The notes under the pieces: generated by a model | Told to the model about the DNA's origin: nothing | What the model saw: the letters and a program-made list of their open reading frames with translations, nothing else | Database searches by the model: none | Position numbers and translations under genes: made by a program | Shown here: piece by piece, positions 1 to 7,286 of the stretch | Numbering within the stretch: position 1 is the first letter of the stretch | Layout of the letters: each line of letters begins with the position of its first letter | Source of the DNA: Eubacteriales bacterium | Lineage (GTDB): Bacteria > Bacillota > Clostridia > Lachnospirales > Lachnospiraceae | NCBI GenBank assembly: GCA_030524715.1 | Contig: JAUNGB010000009.1 | Coordinates: 24,238-88,237, forward strand | Reading direction: 5' to 3' | DNA: 64,000 nucleotides

Positions 1-1
1 C

Positions 2-358
2 CGTGGTATGGGGGCTATGGGGCTGCCGGGAGATCTGTCCTCTGCGTCCCGTTTTGTAAGGGCTGCTTTTACAAAGATGAATTCCGTTTCCGGAGACTCT
101 GAGTCGGAGAGTATCAGCCAGTTTTTTCATATTCTCGGCTCCGTGGAGAACCAGAGGGGGTGTGTTCATATGGGAGAAGGAAAATACGAGATTACTCTTT
201 ATACTTCCTGCTGTAATACGGATAAAGGAATTTATTATTACAAGACCTATGAGAACAGTCAGATTACAGGAGTGGATATGCACATGGAGGATTTGGACAG
301 CGCCAAAACAGTAAGCTATCCCCTGATACAGGGGCAGCAGATCAGGATGCAGAACTAA
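2..358 (+). CDS. Choloylglycine (bile salt) hydrolase family protein, 3' end only
   Basis: This is the C-terminal 118 codons of a gene whose 5' part lies outside the window; the frame is open from base 2. The residues GLPGDLSSASRFVRAAF, followed by an SVSGDSESE stretch and FHILGSVENQRGC, match the conserved C-terminal region of choloylglycine hydrolases (Ntn hydrolases that cleave conjugated bile salts or penicillin V). The catalytic N-terminal cysteine is not visible, so bile salt and penicillin V specificity cannot be told apart. A copy of the GCGGGCGAGTCTTGAA repeat lies about 95 bases downstream. The family call is secure; the substrate is inferred. Confidence 0.88.
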   Translation, partial: RGMGAMGLPGDLSSASRFVRAAFTKMNSVSGDSESESISQFFHILGSVENQRGCVHMGEGKYEITLYTSCCNTDKGIYYYKTYENSQITGVDMHMEDLDSAKTVSYPLIQGQQIRMQN

Positions 359-452
359 AGAGTGCAGATTTAAGTGCATAGCCAGAAAAAATTTCATCTG
401 TGTGGATATAGCAAAGTGTGTTATAATGAAGAAACAAGCTGCAATGAGATTC

Positions 453-468
453 GCGGGCGAGTCTTGAA
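453..468 (+). repeat. Dispersed GCGRGCGAGTCTTGAA motif, copy 1
   Basis: Exact GCGGGCGAGTCTTGAA. The same 14-16 base word recurs at 7252, 21302, 22227, 44989 and 53586, each time in plus orientation and between the end of a plus-strand gene and the next gene. Confidence 0.6.
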
Positions 469-496
469 GTGTGGTGTAGTGTGAAATAAAATAATG

Positions 497-505
497 TGGT
501 ATACT
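497..505 (+). promoter_or_regulatory. Extended -10 promoter for the brnT pair
   Basis: TGGTATACT is an extended -10 element (TGn plus TATACT) about 33 bases before the brnT start. No convincing -35 is present at the normal distance, which fits an extended -10 promoter. Confidence 0.4.
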
Positions 506-537
506 TAACTATGAGAAAGAAATGAGGATATAAAACT

Positions 538-816
538 TTGAAATTTGAATGGGATGAAGAAAAGAACCTGATAAACCAGCGAAAGCATAAAATATCATTT
601 GAGACAGCAGCGTATGTATTCGAAGATGAAAATTATATAGAGATGTATGATTTTGAACACAGCATAGATGAGGATAGATATATAGCTATAGGTTGTGTTA
701 ATGATGTTTTATTCGTAGTATTTACGGAGAGAAAAGAAAATATTAGATTGATATCTGCCAGATTGGCGACAGAATCAGAAAGGAGACTTTATTATGACCA
801 AGACATTCATTATTAA
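538..816 (+). CDS. brnT: BrnT family type II toxin (ribonuclease)
   Basis: A 92-residue protein starting with TTG at 538 after a GAGGAT ribosome binding site. The N-terminus KFEWDEEKNLINQRKHKISF and the later RLISARLAT-ERRLYY segment are the typical BrnT pattern (RelE-fold mRNA-cleaving toxin). Its 3' end overlaps the following small gene by 23 bases, the usual translationally coupled layout of a toxin-antitoxin pair. BrnT normally blocks translation until bound by BrnA, and the pair usually represses its own promoter. The family call rests on sequence pattern and context. Confidence 0.85.
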   Translation: MKFEWDEEKNLINQRKHKISFETAAYVFEDENYIEMYDFEHSIDEDRYIAIGCVNDVLFVVFTERKENIRLISARLATESERRLYYDQDIHY

Positions 817-973
817 TAAGGGCCAGAAGCCTACAGAAGAACAACTGCAGGAAATAAAGGAAGCTAAGAAGTATCCGATTGTATTCGATGAAGATTCTCC
901 CGAATTATCACCTGCAATGTATAAAGCTTTCAAAAGTTCTGTCATACAAAGAAATCGAAAGAAAGACGCTTAG
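794..973 (+). CDS. Short BrnA-like antitoxin partner of BrnT
   Basis: A 59-residue protein (begins MTKTFIINKGQKPTEEQL, ends VIQRNRKKDA). It starts inside the 3' end of brnT with the AGGAGA ribosome binding site located in brnT. The segment YPIVFDEDSPELSPAMYKAF resembles the linker region of BrnA-type antitoxins that follow BrnT, but the protein is too short to carry an obvious complete ribbon-helix-helix domain. The antitoxin role is inferred mainly from position. Its TAG stop codon is formed by the first bases of a TAGAGCGTGTTTGA repeat end. Confidence 0.6.
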   Translation: MTKTFIINKGQKPTEEQLQEIKEAKKYPIVFDEDSPELSPAMYKAFKSSVIQRNRKKDA

Positions 974-984
974 AGCGTGTTTGA
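971..984 (+). repeat. Terminal fragment of MITE-like element (TAGAGCGTGTTTGA)
   Basis: This 14-base word is identical to the outer end of the element at 40762-40976 and to the repeat at 46227. Only the outer end remains. Its first three bases supply the stop codon of the preceding antitoxin gene. Confidence 0.45.
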
Positions 985-1010
985 CTTAACGCATACAGGA
1001 GGAAAAGAAA

Positions 1011-1424
1011 ATGGAATCAAGAGTAGAAAAAACAATAGAGAAGCACGATAAAGGATATAACTGTGCGCAGGCGGTCGCCTGCACCTATTGTGATCTGGTA
1101 GGAATAGATGAAGAGACAATGTTTAAGCTGACGGAGGCCCTGGGAGCCGGAATGGGAAATATGGAGGGTACCTGCGGAGCTGTTTCAGGAGCGTGCGTCC
1201 TTGCCGGGATGAAAAGAAGCAGCGGTAATCTGGCTGCGCCGGACAGCAAGGGAAAGAGCTATAAGCTCTCCAAAGCAATTCTTAATGAATTTAAGGGCCA
1301 GAACGGATCGGTCATATGCAAAGAATTAAAAGGCGTGGGAACCGGAAAAATTCTCCGGGCATGTCCGGACTGCATCAGGGATGCGGCGCGTATTGCGGAG
1401 GACGTGCTTTTTGGAGAAGAATAA
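1011..1424 (+). CDS. C_GCAxxG_C_C family cysteine-rich redox-type protein
   Basis: A 137-residue protein with a good AGGAGG ribosome binding site 9 bases before ATG. It carries eight cysteines (residues 18, 24, 27, 55, 62, 103, 118, 121). The central GTCGAVSGAC and the C-terminal CPDC pair match the C_GCAxxG_C_C family, small proteins believed to bind a metal or act in redox chemistry; their biochemical role is not settled. It is followed by a HAD phosphatase gene 31 bases later, so the two may be cotranscribed. Confidence 0.8.
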   Translation: MESRVEKTIEKHDKGYNCAQAVACTYCDLVGIDEETMFKLTEALGAGMGNMEGTCGAVSGACVLAGMKRSSGNLAAPDSKGKSYKLSKAILNEFKGQNGSVICKELKGVGTGKILRACPDCIRDAARIAEDVLFGEE

Positions 1425-1455
1425 TGACAAGGATATAGATAGGCGAGGTGAAAAA

Positions 1456-2244
1456 ATGTCCGGAAAAAAAGCGGCTTTTTTTGATATAGACGGTACTTTA
1501 TGGAACTTTAACAACGAAATCCCGGAAAGCACGGTGCGGGCAATACGTCAGATGCGCGCAAACGGAAATCTGGCGTTTCTCTGCAGCGGACGCTGCCGGG
1601 CGTATATCCAGGATCCCAGGCTGTTTGAGATTGGGTTTGACGGTGTTATTTCCGGATGCGGTACAATGATCGAGTATGCCGGGGAGAACGTTTTTTATAA
1701 GCGGTTGGACAACGAGCTGGTGGAGCGCACGTTACATACTATGCGCCGATACGGTTTCCGGCCTATTTTAGAGGGCAGAGAATACCTGTATATGGATTTT
1801 GAAGAATTTGCAGAGGATAAATTCGGAAAAAAGGTTAAGGCGGAGATGGGAGATCATCTACGGACCATCAAAGGAGAATGGGGACGATGGGAGGTATCCA
1901 AAATGGCATGCGCCACGGAGGATGCGGATCGGGAAGCCGGTTTTGCCGCGCTGTCAGAGGACTATGATTTTATGATCCATGGTGAAGCAGTGGCGGAGAT
2001 CGTGCCGAAGGGCTTTCATAAGGGAACCGGAATTACCAGAGTGTGCGAACTGCTTGGGATAGACCTTGCGGATACCTTTGCTTTTGGCGACAGCGCTAAT
2101 GATCTCGGGATGCTTCGTACTGCCGGTGTGGGCGTGGCAATGGGAAACGGTACCGAAGAGGTAAAAGCTGCGGCCGATTACGTGACGACGCCTCTGATGG
2201 AGGATGGGATCTGGAACGCCTGCAGGCATTTCGGGCTGATTTAG
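1456..2244 (+). CDS. HAD-IIB (Cof-type) sugar-phosphate phosphatase
   Basis: A 262-residue protein. The ATG at 1456 is chosen because GAGGTG lies just before it; the frame is open further upstream, into the previous gene, without such a site. Motif I is FFDIDGT (nucleophile Asp10, Asp12), motif IV is FGDSANDLGML, and the middle cap follows the Cof/YbiV layout. These enzymes dephosphorylate phosphosugars or other small phosphometabolites in the cytoplasm; the specific substrate cannot be read from the sequence. Confidence 0.85.
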   Translation: MSGKKAAFFDIDGTLWNFNNEIPESTVRAIRQMRANGNLAFLCSGRCRAYIQDPRLFEIGFDGVISGCGTMIEYAGENVFYKRLDNELVERTLHTMRRYGFRPILEGREYLYMDFEEFAEDKFGKKVKAEMGDHLRTIKGEWGRWEVSKMACATEDADREAGFAALSEDYDFMIHGEAVAEIVPKGFHKGTGITRVCELLGIDLADTFAFGDSANDLGMLRTAGVGVAMGNGTEEVKAAADYVTTPLMEDGIWNACRHFGLI

Positions 2245-2281
2245 AGCAGAGCATACAGCAAAGCGGGCAACGGAGCGATAT

Positions 2282-2860
2282 ATGAAAAATACGGAGAACT
2301 TTAATGAAAAGCTGCGGATTGTCCGCAGCAGCAGAAAAACCCTTGCCATGGAAATTACAAAAGACGCAGAGATTCTGGTCAGGGCGCCATACCTTATGCC
2401 GGAGGCGGAAATACAGAGATTTATTGCAGACAGCGCAGAGTGGATAGAAAAGCATCTTCAAAAAGTAAAAGCTGAGAATAGGGCTGCTTCTTTGGAGGGG
2501 AAGCTTACCATGGAGGAAATCCGCGCGCTTGCGGATAAAGCCCTCGTTTTGATTCCGGAACGGGTTGCTTATTATGCGCCGAAGGTGGGCGTTACTTATG
2601 GGCGTATTACTATCCGCAACCAGAAATCCCGCTGGGGGAGCTGCAGTGCCAAAGGCAATCTGAATTTTAACTGTCTTTTGATGCTGGCCCCGCCGGAGGT
2701 GATGGATTATGTGGTCGTACATGAGCTCTGCCACCGGAAGGAAATGAATCATTCCCGGGCCTTCTGGGCGGAGGTTGAGAAAATTCTTCCGGATTACCGC
2801 ATAAGGAGGCAGTGGCTGAAGGAAGAAGGTGGCCGTCTGCTCAGGCGGATGACGGGCTGA
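2282..2860 (+). CDS. YgjP-like (DUF45/M48-type) zinc metallopeptidase
   Basis: A 192-residue protein containing SRWGSCSAKGNLNFN (residues 117-130) and the zinc site HELCH at 147-151, with a further histidine at 157 (NHS). This is the usual pattern of YgjP/WLM-like predicted metallopeptidases. It has no signal peptide, so it should be cytoplasmic. It follows the HAD gene by 37 bases on the same strand. The physiological substrate of this family is unknown. Confidence 0.85.
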   Translation: MKNTENFNEKLRIVRSSRKTLAMEITKDAEILVRAPYLMPEAEIQRFIADSAEWIEKHLQKVKAENRAASLEGKLTMEEIRALADKALVLIPERVAYYAPKVGVTYGRITIRNQKSRWGSCSAKGNLNFNCLLMLAPPEVMDYVVVHELCHRKEMNHSRAFWAEVEKILPDYRIRRQWLKEEGGRLLRRMTG

Positions 2861-2862
2861 CA

Positions 2863-2884
2863 AGCCGCGCAGCGGCCTGCGTTC
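2863..2884 (+). repeat. Dispersed GC-rich repeat (family D), copy 1
   Basis: The 22 bases here recur identically at 33159-33180, and similarity continues into TGAGCATG. Both copies begin within five bases of a stop codon. The copy overlaps the upstream arm of a terminator hairpin. Confidence 0.5.
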
Positions 2885-2928
2885 ATGAGCATGGAACAAA
2901 GCGGAATGCTCATGAACGTTTTATTCTT
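2881..2928. terminator. Intrinsic terminator between convergent genes
   Basis: A perfect 12-base stem (GTTCATGAGCAT at 2881-2892 and ATGCTCATGAAC at 2906-2917) with a 13-base loop is followed by GTTTTATTCTT. It lies between the plus-strand metallopeptidase and the minus-strand AraC gene and could serve both. Confidence 0.75.
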
Positions 2929-2938
2929 ATGTTACATT

Positions 2939-3781
2939 TTACGTAGCTTCATGCAGCTTCCTGTATTCGGAAGGGCTCATTTTCATCTTGTTTTTAAATT
3001 GTTTGCAAAAATGGGATGGGTATTCAAAATCCAGCCATTCTGAAATTTCCCGGATGGGGAGGTCTGTCTTGGCAAGAAATTCGCATGCTTTTTCCATGCG
3101 CATATCGCGTATGACCTTCTGGGGTGATTTTCCGGTATTTGCCATGAAGATCCGGTATACCTGGGAAGGGCTGAGCCGGAGATAATTCGCCAGATGTTCT
3201 ACGGAAATCTGATAGCGTATATTCCGGCGTATATAGATCATGGCATCCTCAAAATGGCTGAAGCTGGATGCCTCTTCCCGGTTTTTCTGGCGGCGCTGCT
3301 CCTGCTGCTGTTCGATCAATTTCCCCATGAACTGATAAAAGGCTCCTTTGATATATGCCGTATTTTTTTGATTCCGGCTCTCGTTATAAATATCTTTGAT
3401 ACATTTCTCAAGAAAATCATCTTTATCATAATGAAAGATCAGATGATCTTCGTCCAGCCCGGCATCCTTAAGAAGTTTCGGGATCTCCCTGCCGAAAAAG
3501 GCGACCCAGCAGACATCCCACGGATCATTTTTATCTGCAGTGTGGACAATGGTGCTGCCCGGGAGGATCAGAAATCCATCGTTTTCCTTCAGATGGTACA
3601 GGGTATTTCCTACTCGGTAAAGCCCTTTTCCCTTTGTGACATAATGGATCAGATAATAATCCCTGGTATCTTTTCCATAGCTGTAATTGGGTGCGGTAGA
3701 GCAAAAACCGGCATGAAAGACTACCACATCATCATCCAGGTCGGGCTTTTCTTCATAAAGATACTGGTCGTAAACAAGCAT
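2939..3781 (-). CDS. AraC family regulator of the adjacent alpha-galactoside operon
   Basis: A 280-residue protein with an N-terminal cupin-like sugar-sensing domain (about 1-130) and a C-terminal double helix-turn-helix AraC domain (about 178-276: HLANYLRLSPSQVYRIF and the DFEYPSHFCKQFK signature). It is divergent from the ABC transporter/GH36 operon with a 286-base spacer. This is the typical MsmR/RafR-like arrangement of an activator of raffinose or melibiose use. The target is inferred from position; the inducer is not visible. Confidence 0.88.
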   Translation of the reverse strand: MLVYDQYLYEEKPDLDDDVVVFHAGFCSTAPNYSYGKDTRDYYLIHYVTKGKGLYRVGNTLYHLKENDGFLILPGSTIVHTADKNDPWDVCWVAFFGREIPKLLKDAGLDEDHLIFHYDKDDFLEKCIKDIYNESRNQKNTAYIKGAFYQFMGKLIEQQQEQRRQKNREEASSFSHFEDAMIYIRRNIRYQISVEHLANYLRLSPSQVYRIFMANTGKSPQKVIRDMRMEKACEFLAKTDLPIREISEWLDFEYPSHFCKQFKNKMKMSPSEYRKLHEAT

Positions 3782-4067
3782 AGGCGCTCCTTTCTTTGAA
3801 ATCTGATTTTATGAAAAATTACTTTTTCAGTCTTTGTTTATCTGAAATTATAAAAAAATTATAGGATAAGTCTGTTTAAAATGCAAGATTTATATAAAAG
3901 CCTGCACGTAATATTTATGGAATTACCTTTGGAAAAAATGTATGATAAATATACAAAAACAAATCCGGATTTGTACAAAATGGCAGAAATTGGACGAAGT
4001 AATCTGGCAATAATGAACAAAAAAACCGTGAAACTATGCAATAAAAGAAGAAAAGAGGTAGAATGAA
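3782..4067 (+). promoter_or_regulatory. Divergent intergenic region between AraC gene and sugar ABC operon
   Basis: This AT-rich 286-base spacer must hold both promoters and the AraC operator. No clear -35/-10 pair or CcpA site could be assigned by eye. A 61-codon open frame inside it (3881-4066) lacks a ribosome binding site and is not taken as a gene. The ribosome binding site AGAGGT at 4054-4059 belongs to the next gene. Confidence 0.4.
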
Positions 4068-5321
4068 GTGAAAAAGTATAAGAAGATAACGGCGATTTTG
4101 ACAGCAGGTATTATGACAATGGCTTCAGGTGCGTTTGCGGCAGAGGTTATGGCAGAAGAAAACAATATATCCGGAGAACTGAAAATGATCTTCTGGGATT
4201 CCAATCAGGAGCCGGGTCTTGTAAAAATGGCGGAAGGCTTTATGGAAAAATATCCGGACTGCAAAGTGACCGTAGAAACTGTTCCGTGGGATGAATACTG
4301 GATGAAGCTTCAGGCAGCAGCACAGGGCGGAAACATGCCGGATGTGGTCGTTATGCATCCCGATGAAGTGCAGAACTACGCAGAGGGCGGAATGCTGATG
4401 GATCTCACTGACATTTTAAATGGTGATGTGGCAAATGCAGAAAACTTTCCTGAGAACGTATTAAACGATTTTAAAGTTGGAGATTCCTACTATGGTATCC
4501 CGAAGGATATCGGAACTCTGGGACTTTTCTATAATAAAGACATTTTTGATGCGGCAGGTGTGGAATATCCGACGGACGACTGGACATGGGATGACTTGAT
4601 GACGGCGGCTGAGGCGCTGACAGATAAAGAAAAGGGTATCTACGGTATCGTAGCGGAAAATAATGGTCAGGATTTCTATTGGAGCCTGATTTGGCAGAAC
4701 GGCGGAGAGATTTTTGATAAAGAAAATAACGTTTGCGTGATAGATTCGCCGGAAGCAATCGAAGCCATCGAATATGCCGTATCCTTTATTGAAAAAGGTT
4801 ACTCTCCGACAGCAGCCGATGTAGCAAACCTGACAGATGACCAGTATTTTGAATCCGGCAAGGTTGCCATGAACTTTGCAGGCTCCTGGTATCTTACGGA
4901 ATATACCTCTGTGGAGGATCTGAACTTTGGTATTGCGGAGCTTCCTACAGGCAAAGAAAAAGCGACGATCAACAGCGGCATGGCATTCTCCGTAGCTTCA
5001 AGTACAGAGAATCCGGAAGCAGCGCTTGCGCTGGTAGAGTACCTTGGCTCTGAGGAAGGACAGACTCTGGAGGCAGAATCCGGTGTGGCAATCCCTGCAT
5101 ATAACGGAACTCAGCAGCCGTGGATGGATTTATATACTGTTGATGTGTCCGCCCTGGTAGACTGTGCGTCTTACGGACACAGCAGTCCTGGATTTACAGC
5201 AAGCACAAGTGTGGGTACAGCGATCATTGACGAATATATGGCGCAGGTATTCTCTCTGGAGCTTCCGGTAGAGGAAGGTCTGACAAAAATTGCGGAGGAG
5301 ATCAATGCAAGCCTTCAGTAA
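4068..5321 (+). CDS. Carbohydrate ABC transporter substrate-binding protein (family 1)
   Basis: A 417-residue extracellular sugar-binding protein, GTG start with AGAGGT upstream. An N-terminal signal sequence (KKYKK, then a hydrophobic stretch ending SGAFAAEVMAEE) precedes the binding fold. FWDSNQEP, AAAQGGNMPDVVVMHPDE and KDIGTLGLFYNKDIFDAAG are typical of MalE/MsmE-like proteins. There is no lipobox cysteine, which is unusual for a Gram-positive binding protein. Two permeases and an alpha-galactosidase follow, so the likely ligand is an alpha-galactoside such as raffinose or melibiose. No ATPase gene is present here, so a shared MsmK-type ATPase is expected elsewhere. Confidence 0.88.
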   Translation: MKKYKKITAILTAGIMTMASGAFAAEVMAEENNISGELKMIFWDSNQEPGLVKMAEGFMEKYPDCKVTVETVPWDEYWMKLQAAAQGGNMPDVVVMHPDEVQNYAEGGMLMDLTDILNGDVANAENFPENVLNDFKVGDSYYGIPKDIGTLGLFYNKDIFDAAGVEYPTDDWTWDDLMTAAEALTDKEKGIYGIVAENNGQDFYWSLIWQNGGEIFDKENNVCVIDSPEAIEAIEYAVSFIEKGYSPTAADVANLTDDQYFESGKVAMNFAGSWYLTEYTSVEDLNFGIAELPTGKEKATINSGMAFSVASSTENPEAALALVEYLGSEEGQTLEAESGVAIPAYNGTQQPWMDLYTVDVSALVDCASYGHSSPGFTASTSVGTAIIDEYMAQVFSLELPVEEGLTKIAEEINASLQ

Positions 5322-5421
5322 ATATCCGGAGTAACCATAAGGCGGCCTATGCCTTCTTAAAAAGTAAGAGAAAACTGCGCGGCTTTATAACTGCGCGGTT
5401 GGAGAAGCTCAATTAGAAAAG

Positions 5422-5468
5422 ACCATACCGTGCACCTGAAAACAGGCTGGCTCAGGTATGGTTTTTCT
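5422..5468 (+). terminator. Intra-operon terminator/attenuator after the binding protein
   Basis: ACCATACC (5422-5429) pairs with GGTATGGT (5455-5462), with an inner CCTG/CAGG stem, followed by TTTTTCTG. Placed between the binding protein and the permeases, it would allow higher expression of the binding protein than of the membrane components, a common arrangement in ABC operons. Confidence 0.75.
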
Positions 5469-5492
5469 GTAAAAGCAATGGGGAGGTAAAAT

Positions 5493-6401
5493 GTGAACAA
5501 AAAAAGGAAAAGGATTACAAAGAGACAGGTAAAAACCTGGGGTTATGCTTATGCATTTATCGCACCTACGGTATTAGGTGTTTTGATCTTAAATCTCTGG
5601 GCCGTAGTGCAGTCTGTCTATTACAGCTTTCATGAGGTCAGAGGATTTGCCCAGCCGGTTTTTATAGGACTTGACAATTATATCAGGATTTTCGGAGACG
5701 CAGAGGTCTGGCGCTCCCTGAAAAACGTATTTATCTATGCGATCATTACGGTTCCCATAGGAGTTTTTCTTTCCCTGCTGCTGGCAGCGCTGCTTAATAC
5801 GAAGATTAAGGGAAGAGGATTTTTCCGGTGTATCTATTTTCTTCCGGTAGTGTCGGCTCCTGCGGCGGTAGCGCTGGTATGGAAATGGCTGTACAATAAG
5901 GATTTTGGCCTGTTTAATAACATTCTCAATGCCATAGGTATTCAGGGACCCGACTGGCTGGGAGACCCGAAGCTTGCCATGATATCGGTGGCCATTGTGG
6001 GAATCTGGTCGCAGCTTGGATATAACATGATTCTTCTTCTGGGCGGGCTTCAGGATATTCCCCAGGAGCTGTATGAAGCGGCAGAGATCGACGGGGCAGG
6101 CTCAGTGGCAAAATTTACAAGGATTACGGTTCCCATGGTATCCCCTACCCTGTTTTTTGTGATCGTTACTACGCTCATCAGCGCACTGCAGGTATTTGAT
6201 ACGATTTATATGATGTTTAAGCCTTCGTCGCCATCCTTTAAATCTGTGGAATCTATTGTATACCTGTTTTACCGGTATACCTTCACCCAGTATGACAAAG
6301 GCTACGGCTCTACGATCGTCGTAGTGCTTTTTGTGATCATCATGGCGCTTACCCTGATCCAGCAGAAGCTTCAGAGTAAGTGGGTTCATTATAATAATTA
6401 A
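5493..6401 (+). CDS. Sugar ABC transporter permease, MalF type
   Basis: A 302-residue inner membrane protein with about six transmembrane segments (first at WGYAYAFIAPTVLGVLIL). The EAA loop that docks the ATPase is YEAAEIDGAGSVAKF near residue 195. The GTG start follows GGGAGG. Together with the next gene it forms the membrane channel of the alpha-galactoside importer. Confidence 0.92.
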   Translation: MNKKRKRITKRQVKTWGYAYAFIAPTVLGVLILNLWAVVQSVYYSFHEVRGFAQPVFIGLDNYIRIFGDAEVWRSLKNVFIYAIITVPIGVFLSLLLAALLNTKIKGRGFFRCIYFLPVVSAPAAVALVWKWLYNKDFGLFNNILNAIGIQGPDWLGDPKLAMISVAIVGIWSQLGYNMILLLGGLQDIPQELYEAAEIDGAGSVAKFTRITVPMVSPTLFFVIVTTLISALQVFDTIYMMFKPSSPSFKSVESIVYLFYRYTFTQYDKGYGSTIVVVLFVIIMALTLIQQKLQSKWVHYNN

Positions 6402-6416
6402 GAAGGAGGGAAAAAC

Positions 6417-7241
6417 TTGAAATCAACCAGAAAAAAGAAGATAGCTGTATATACGGTATTGATTCTCATGGCATTTATTATGGTGCTGCCATTTGTATGG
6501 ACGTTTCTTACCTCCTTCAAAACCCAGGCAGAATCTCTGAAGGTTCCGCCTCAGATCCTGCCGTCTTCATGGAGCTTTAAAAACTATAAGGCGGTTATGG
6601 AGGTTCTGCCCTTTGACAAATTTTTTCTGAATACGGTGCTGATGGTGGTATTCAGGGTTCTCGGTTCCGTATTTTTCAGTGCGTTGGCGGGCTATGCATT
6701 TGCGAGGTTGGAATTTCCCTTTAAAAATTTCCTGTTTACCCTTGTACTTTTGCAGATGATGGTTCCCTCCCAGATTTTTATTCTTCCCCAGTACATGATC
6801 GTCAGCAAGCTTGGCTGGCTGGATACGGTAAAGGCGCTGGTGCTTCCGGGAGTTGTCAGTACCTTTGGAACCTTCCTGTTAAAGCAGGTCTTTATGGGAC
6901 TTCCGAAGGATTTGGAGGAAGCGGCGACTCTGGACGGGTGCTCTATCTGGAAAACCTTTTATAAGGTTATGCTGCCGCTGGCAAAATCAGGTCTGACTTC
7001 CGTCGGTATTTTTACCGCTTTGTTTGCATGGAAGGATCTGATGTGGCCCCTGATCGTAAATATGTCCATTGAGAAAATGACCCTGTCATCTGGACTGGTA
7101 AGCCTGATGGGGCAGTATTCTGTGGATTATCCGCAGCTTATGGCAGGCTCCCTGATCGCGATCGTCCCTATGGTTGTATTATTTATGATTTTCCAGAAAC
7201 AGTTTGTGGAGGGTATTGCTACTTCAGGAACAAAAGGCTGA
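6417..7241 (+). CDS. Sugar ABC transporter permease, MalG type
   Basis: A 274-residue permease with a TTG start and a strong AAGGAGGG site, 15 bases after the first permease. The EAA loop is EEAATLDGCSIWKTF (about residues 163-177), and six hydrophobic segments are visible. It partners the preceding MalF-type protein. The dispersed GCGGGCGAGTCTTGAA motif occurs 10 bases after its stop, just before the alpha-galactosidase gene. Confidence 0.92.
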   Translation: MKSTRKKKIAVYTVLILMAFIMVLPFVWTFLTSFKTQAESLKVPPQILPSSWSFKNYKAVMEVLPFDKFFLNTVLMVVFRVLGSVFFSALAGYAFARLEFPFKNFLFTLVLLQMMVPSQIFILPQYMIVSKLGWLDTVKALVLPGVVSTFGTFLLKQVFMGLPKDLEEAATLDGCSIWKTFYKVMLPLAKSGLTSVGIFTALFAWKDLMWPLIVNMSIEKMTLSSGLVSLMGQYSVDYPQLMAGSLIAIVPMVVLFMIFQKQFVEGIATSGTKG

Positions 7242-7251
7242 TATCAGATGT

Positions 7252-7267
7252 GCGGGCGAGTCTTGAA
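7252..7267 (+). repeat. Dispersed GCGRGCGAGTCTTGAA motif, copy 2
   Basis: Exact GCGGGCGAGTCTTGAA, preceded by GATATCAGATGTGC. The same 14-base prefix occurs at 21231-21244, upstream of copy 3. Confidence 0.6.
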
Positions 7268-7286
7268 TTAAAGGAGGAAGAAAGCT

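Noticed and set aside
3881-4066. 61-codon open frame in the AraC/ABC divergent promoter region
   Set aside because: No ribosome binding site and the position overlaps expected regulatory DNA; composition looks non-coding.
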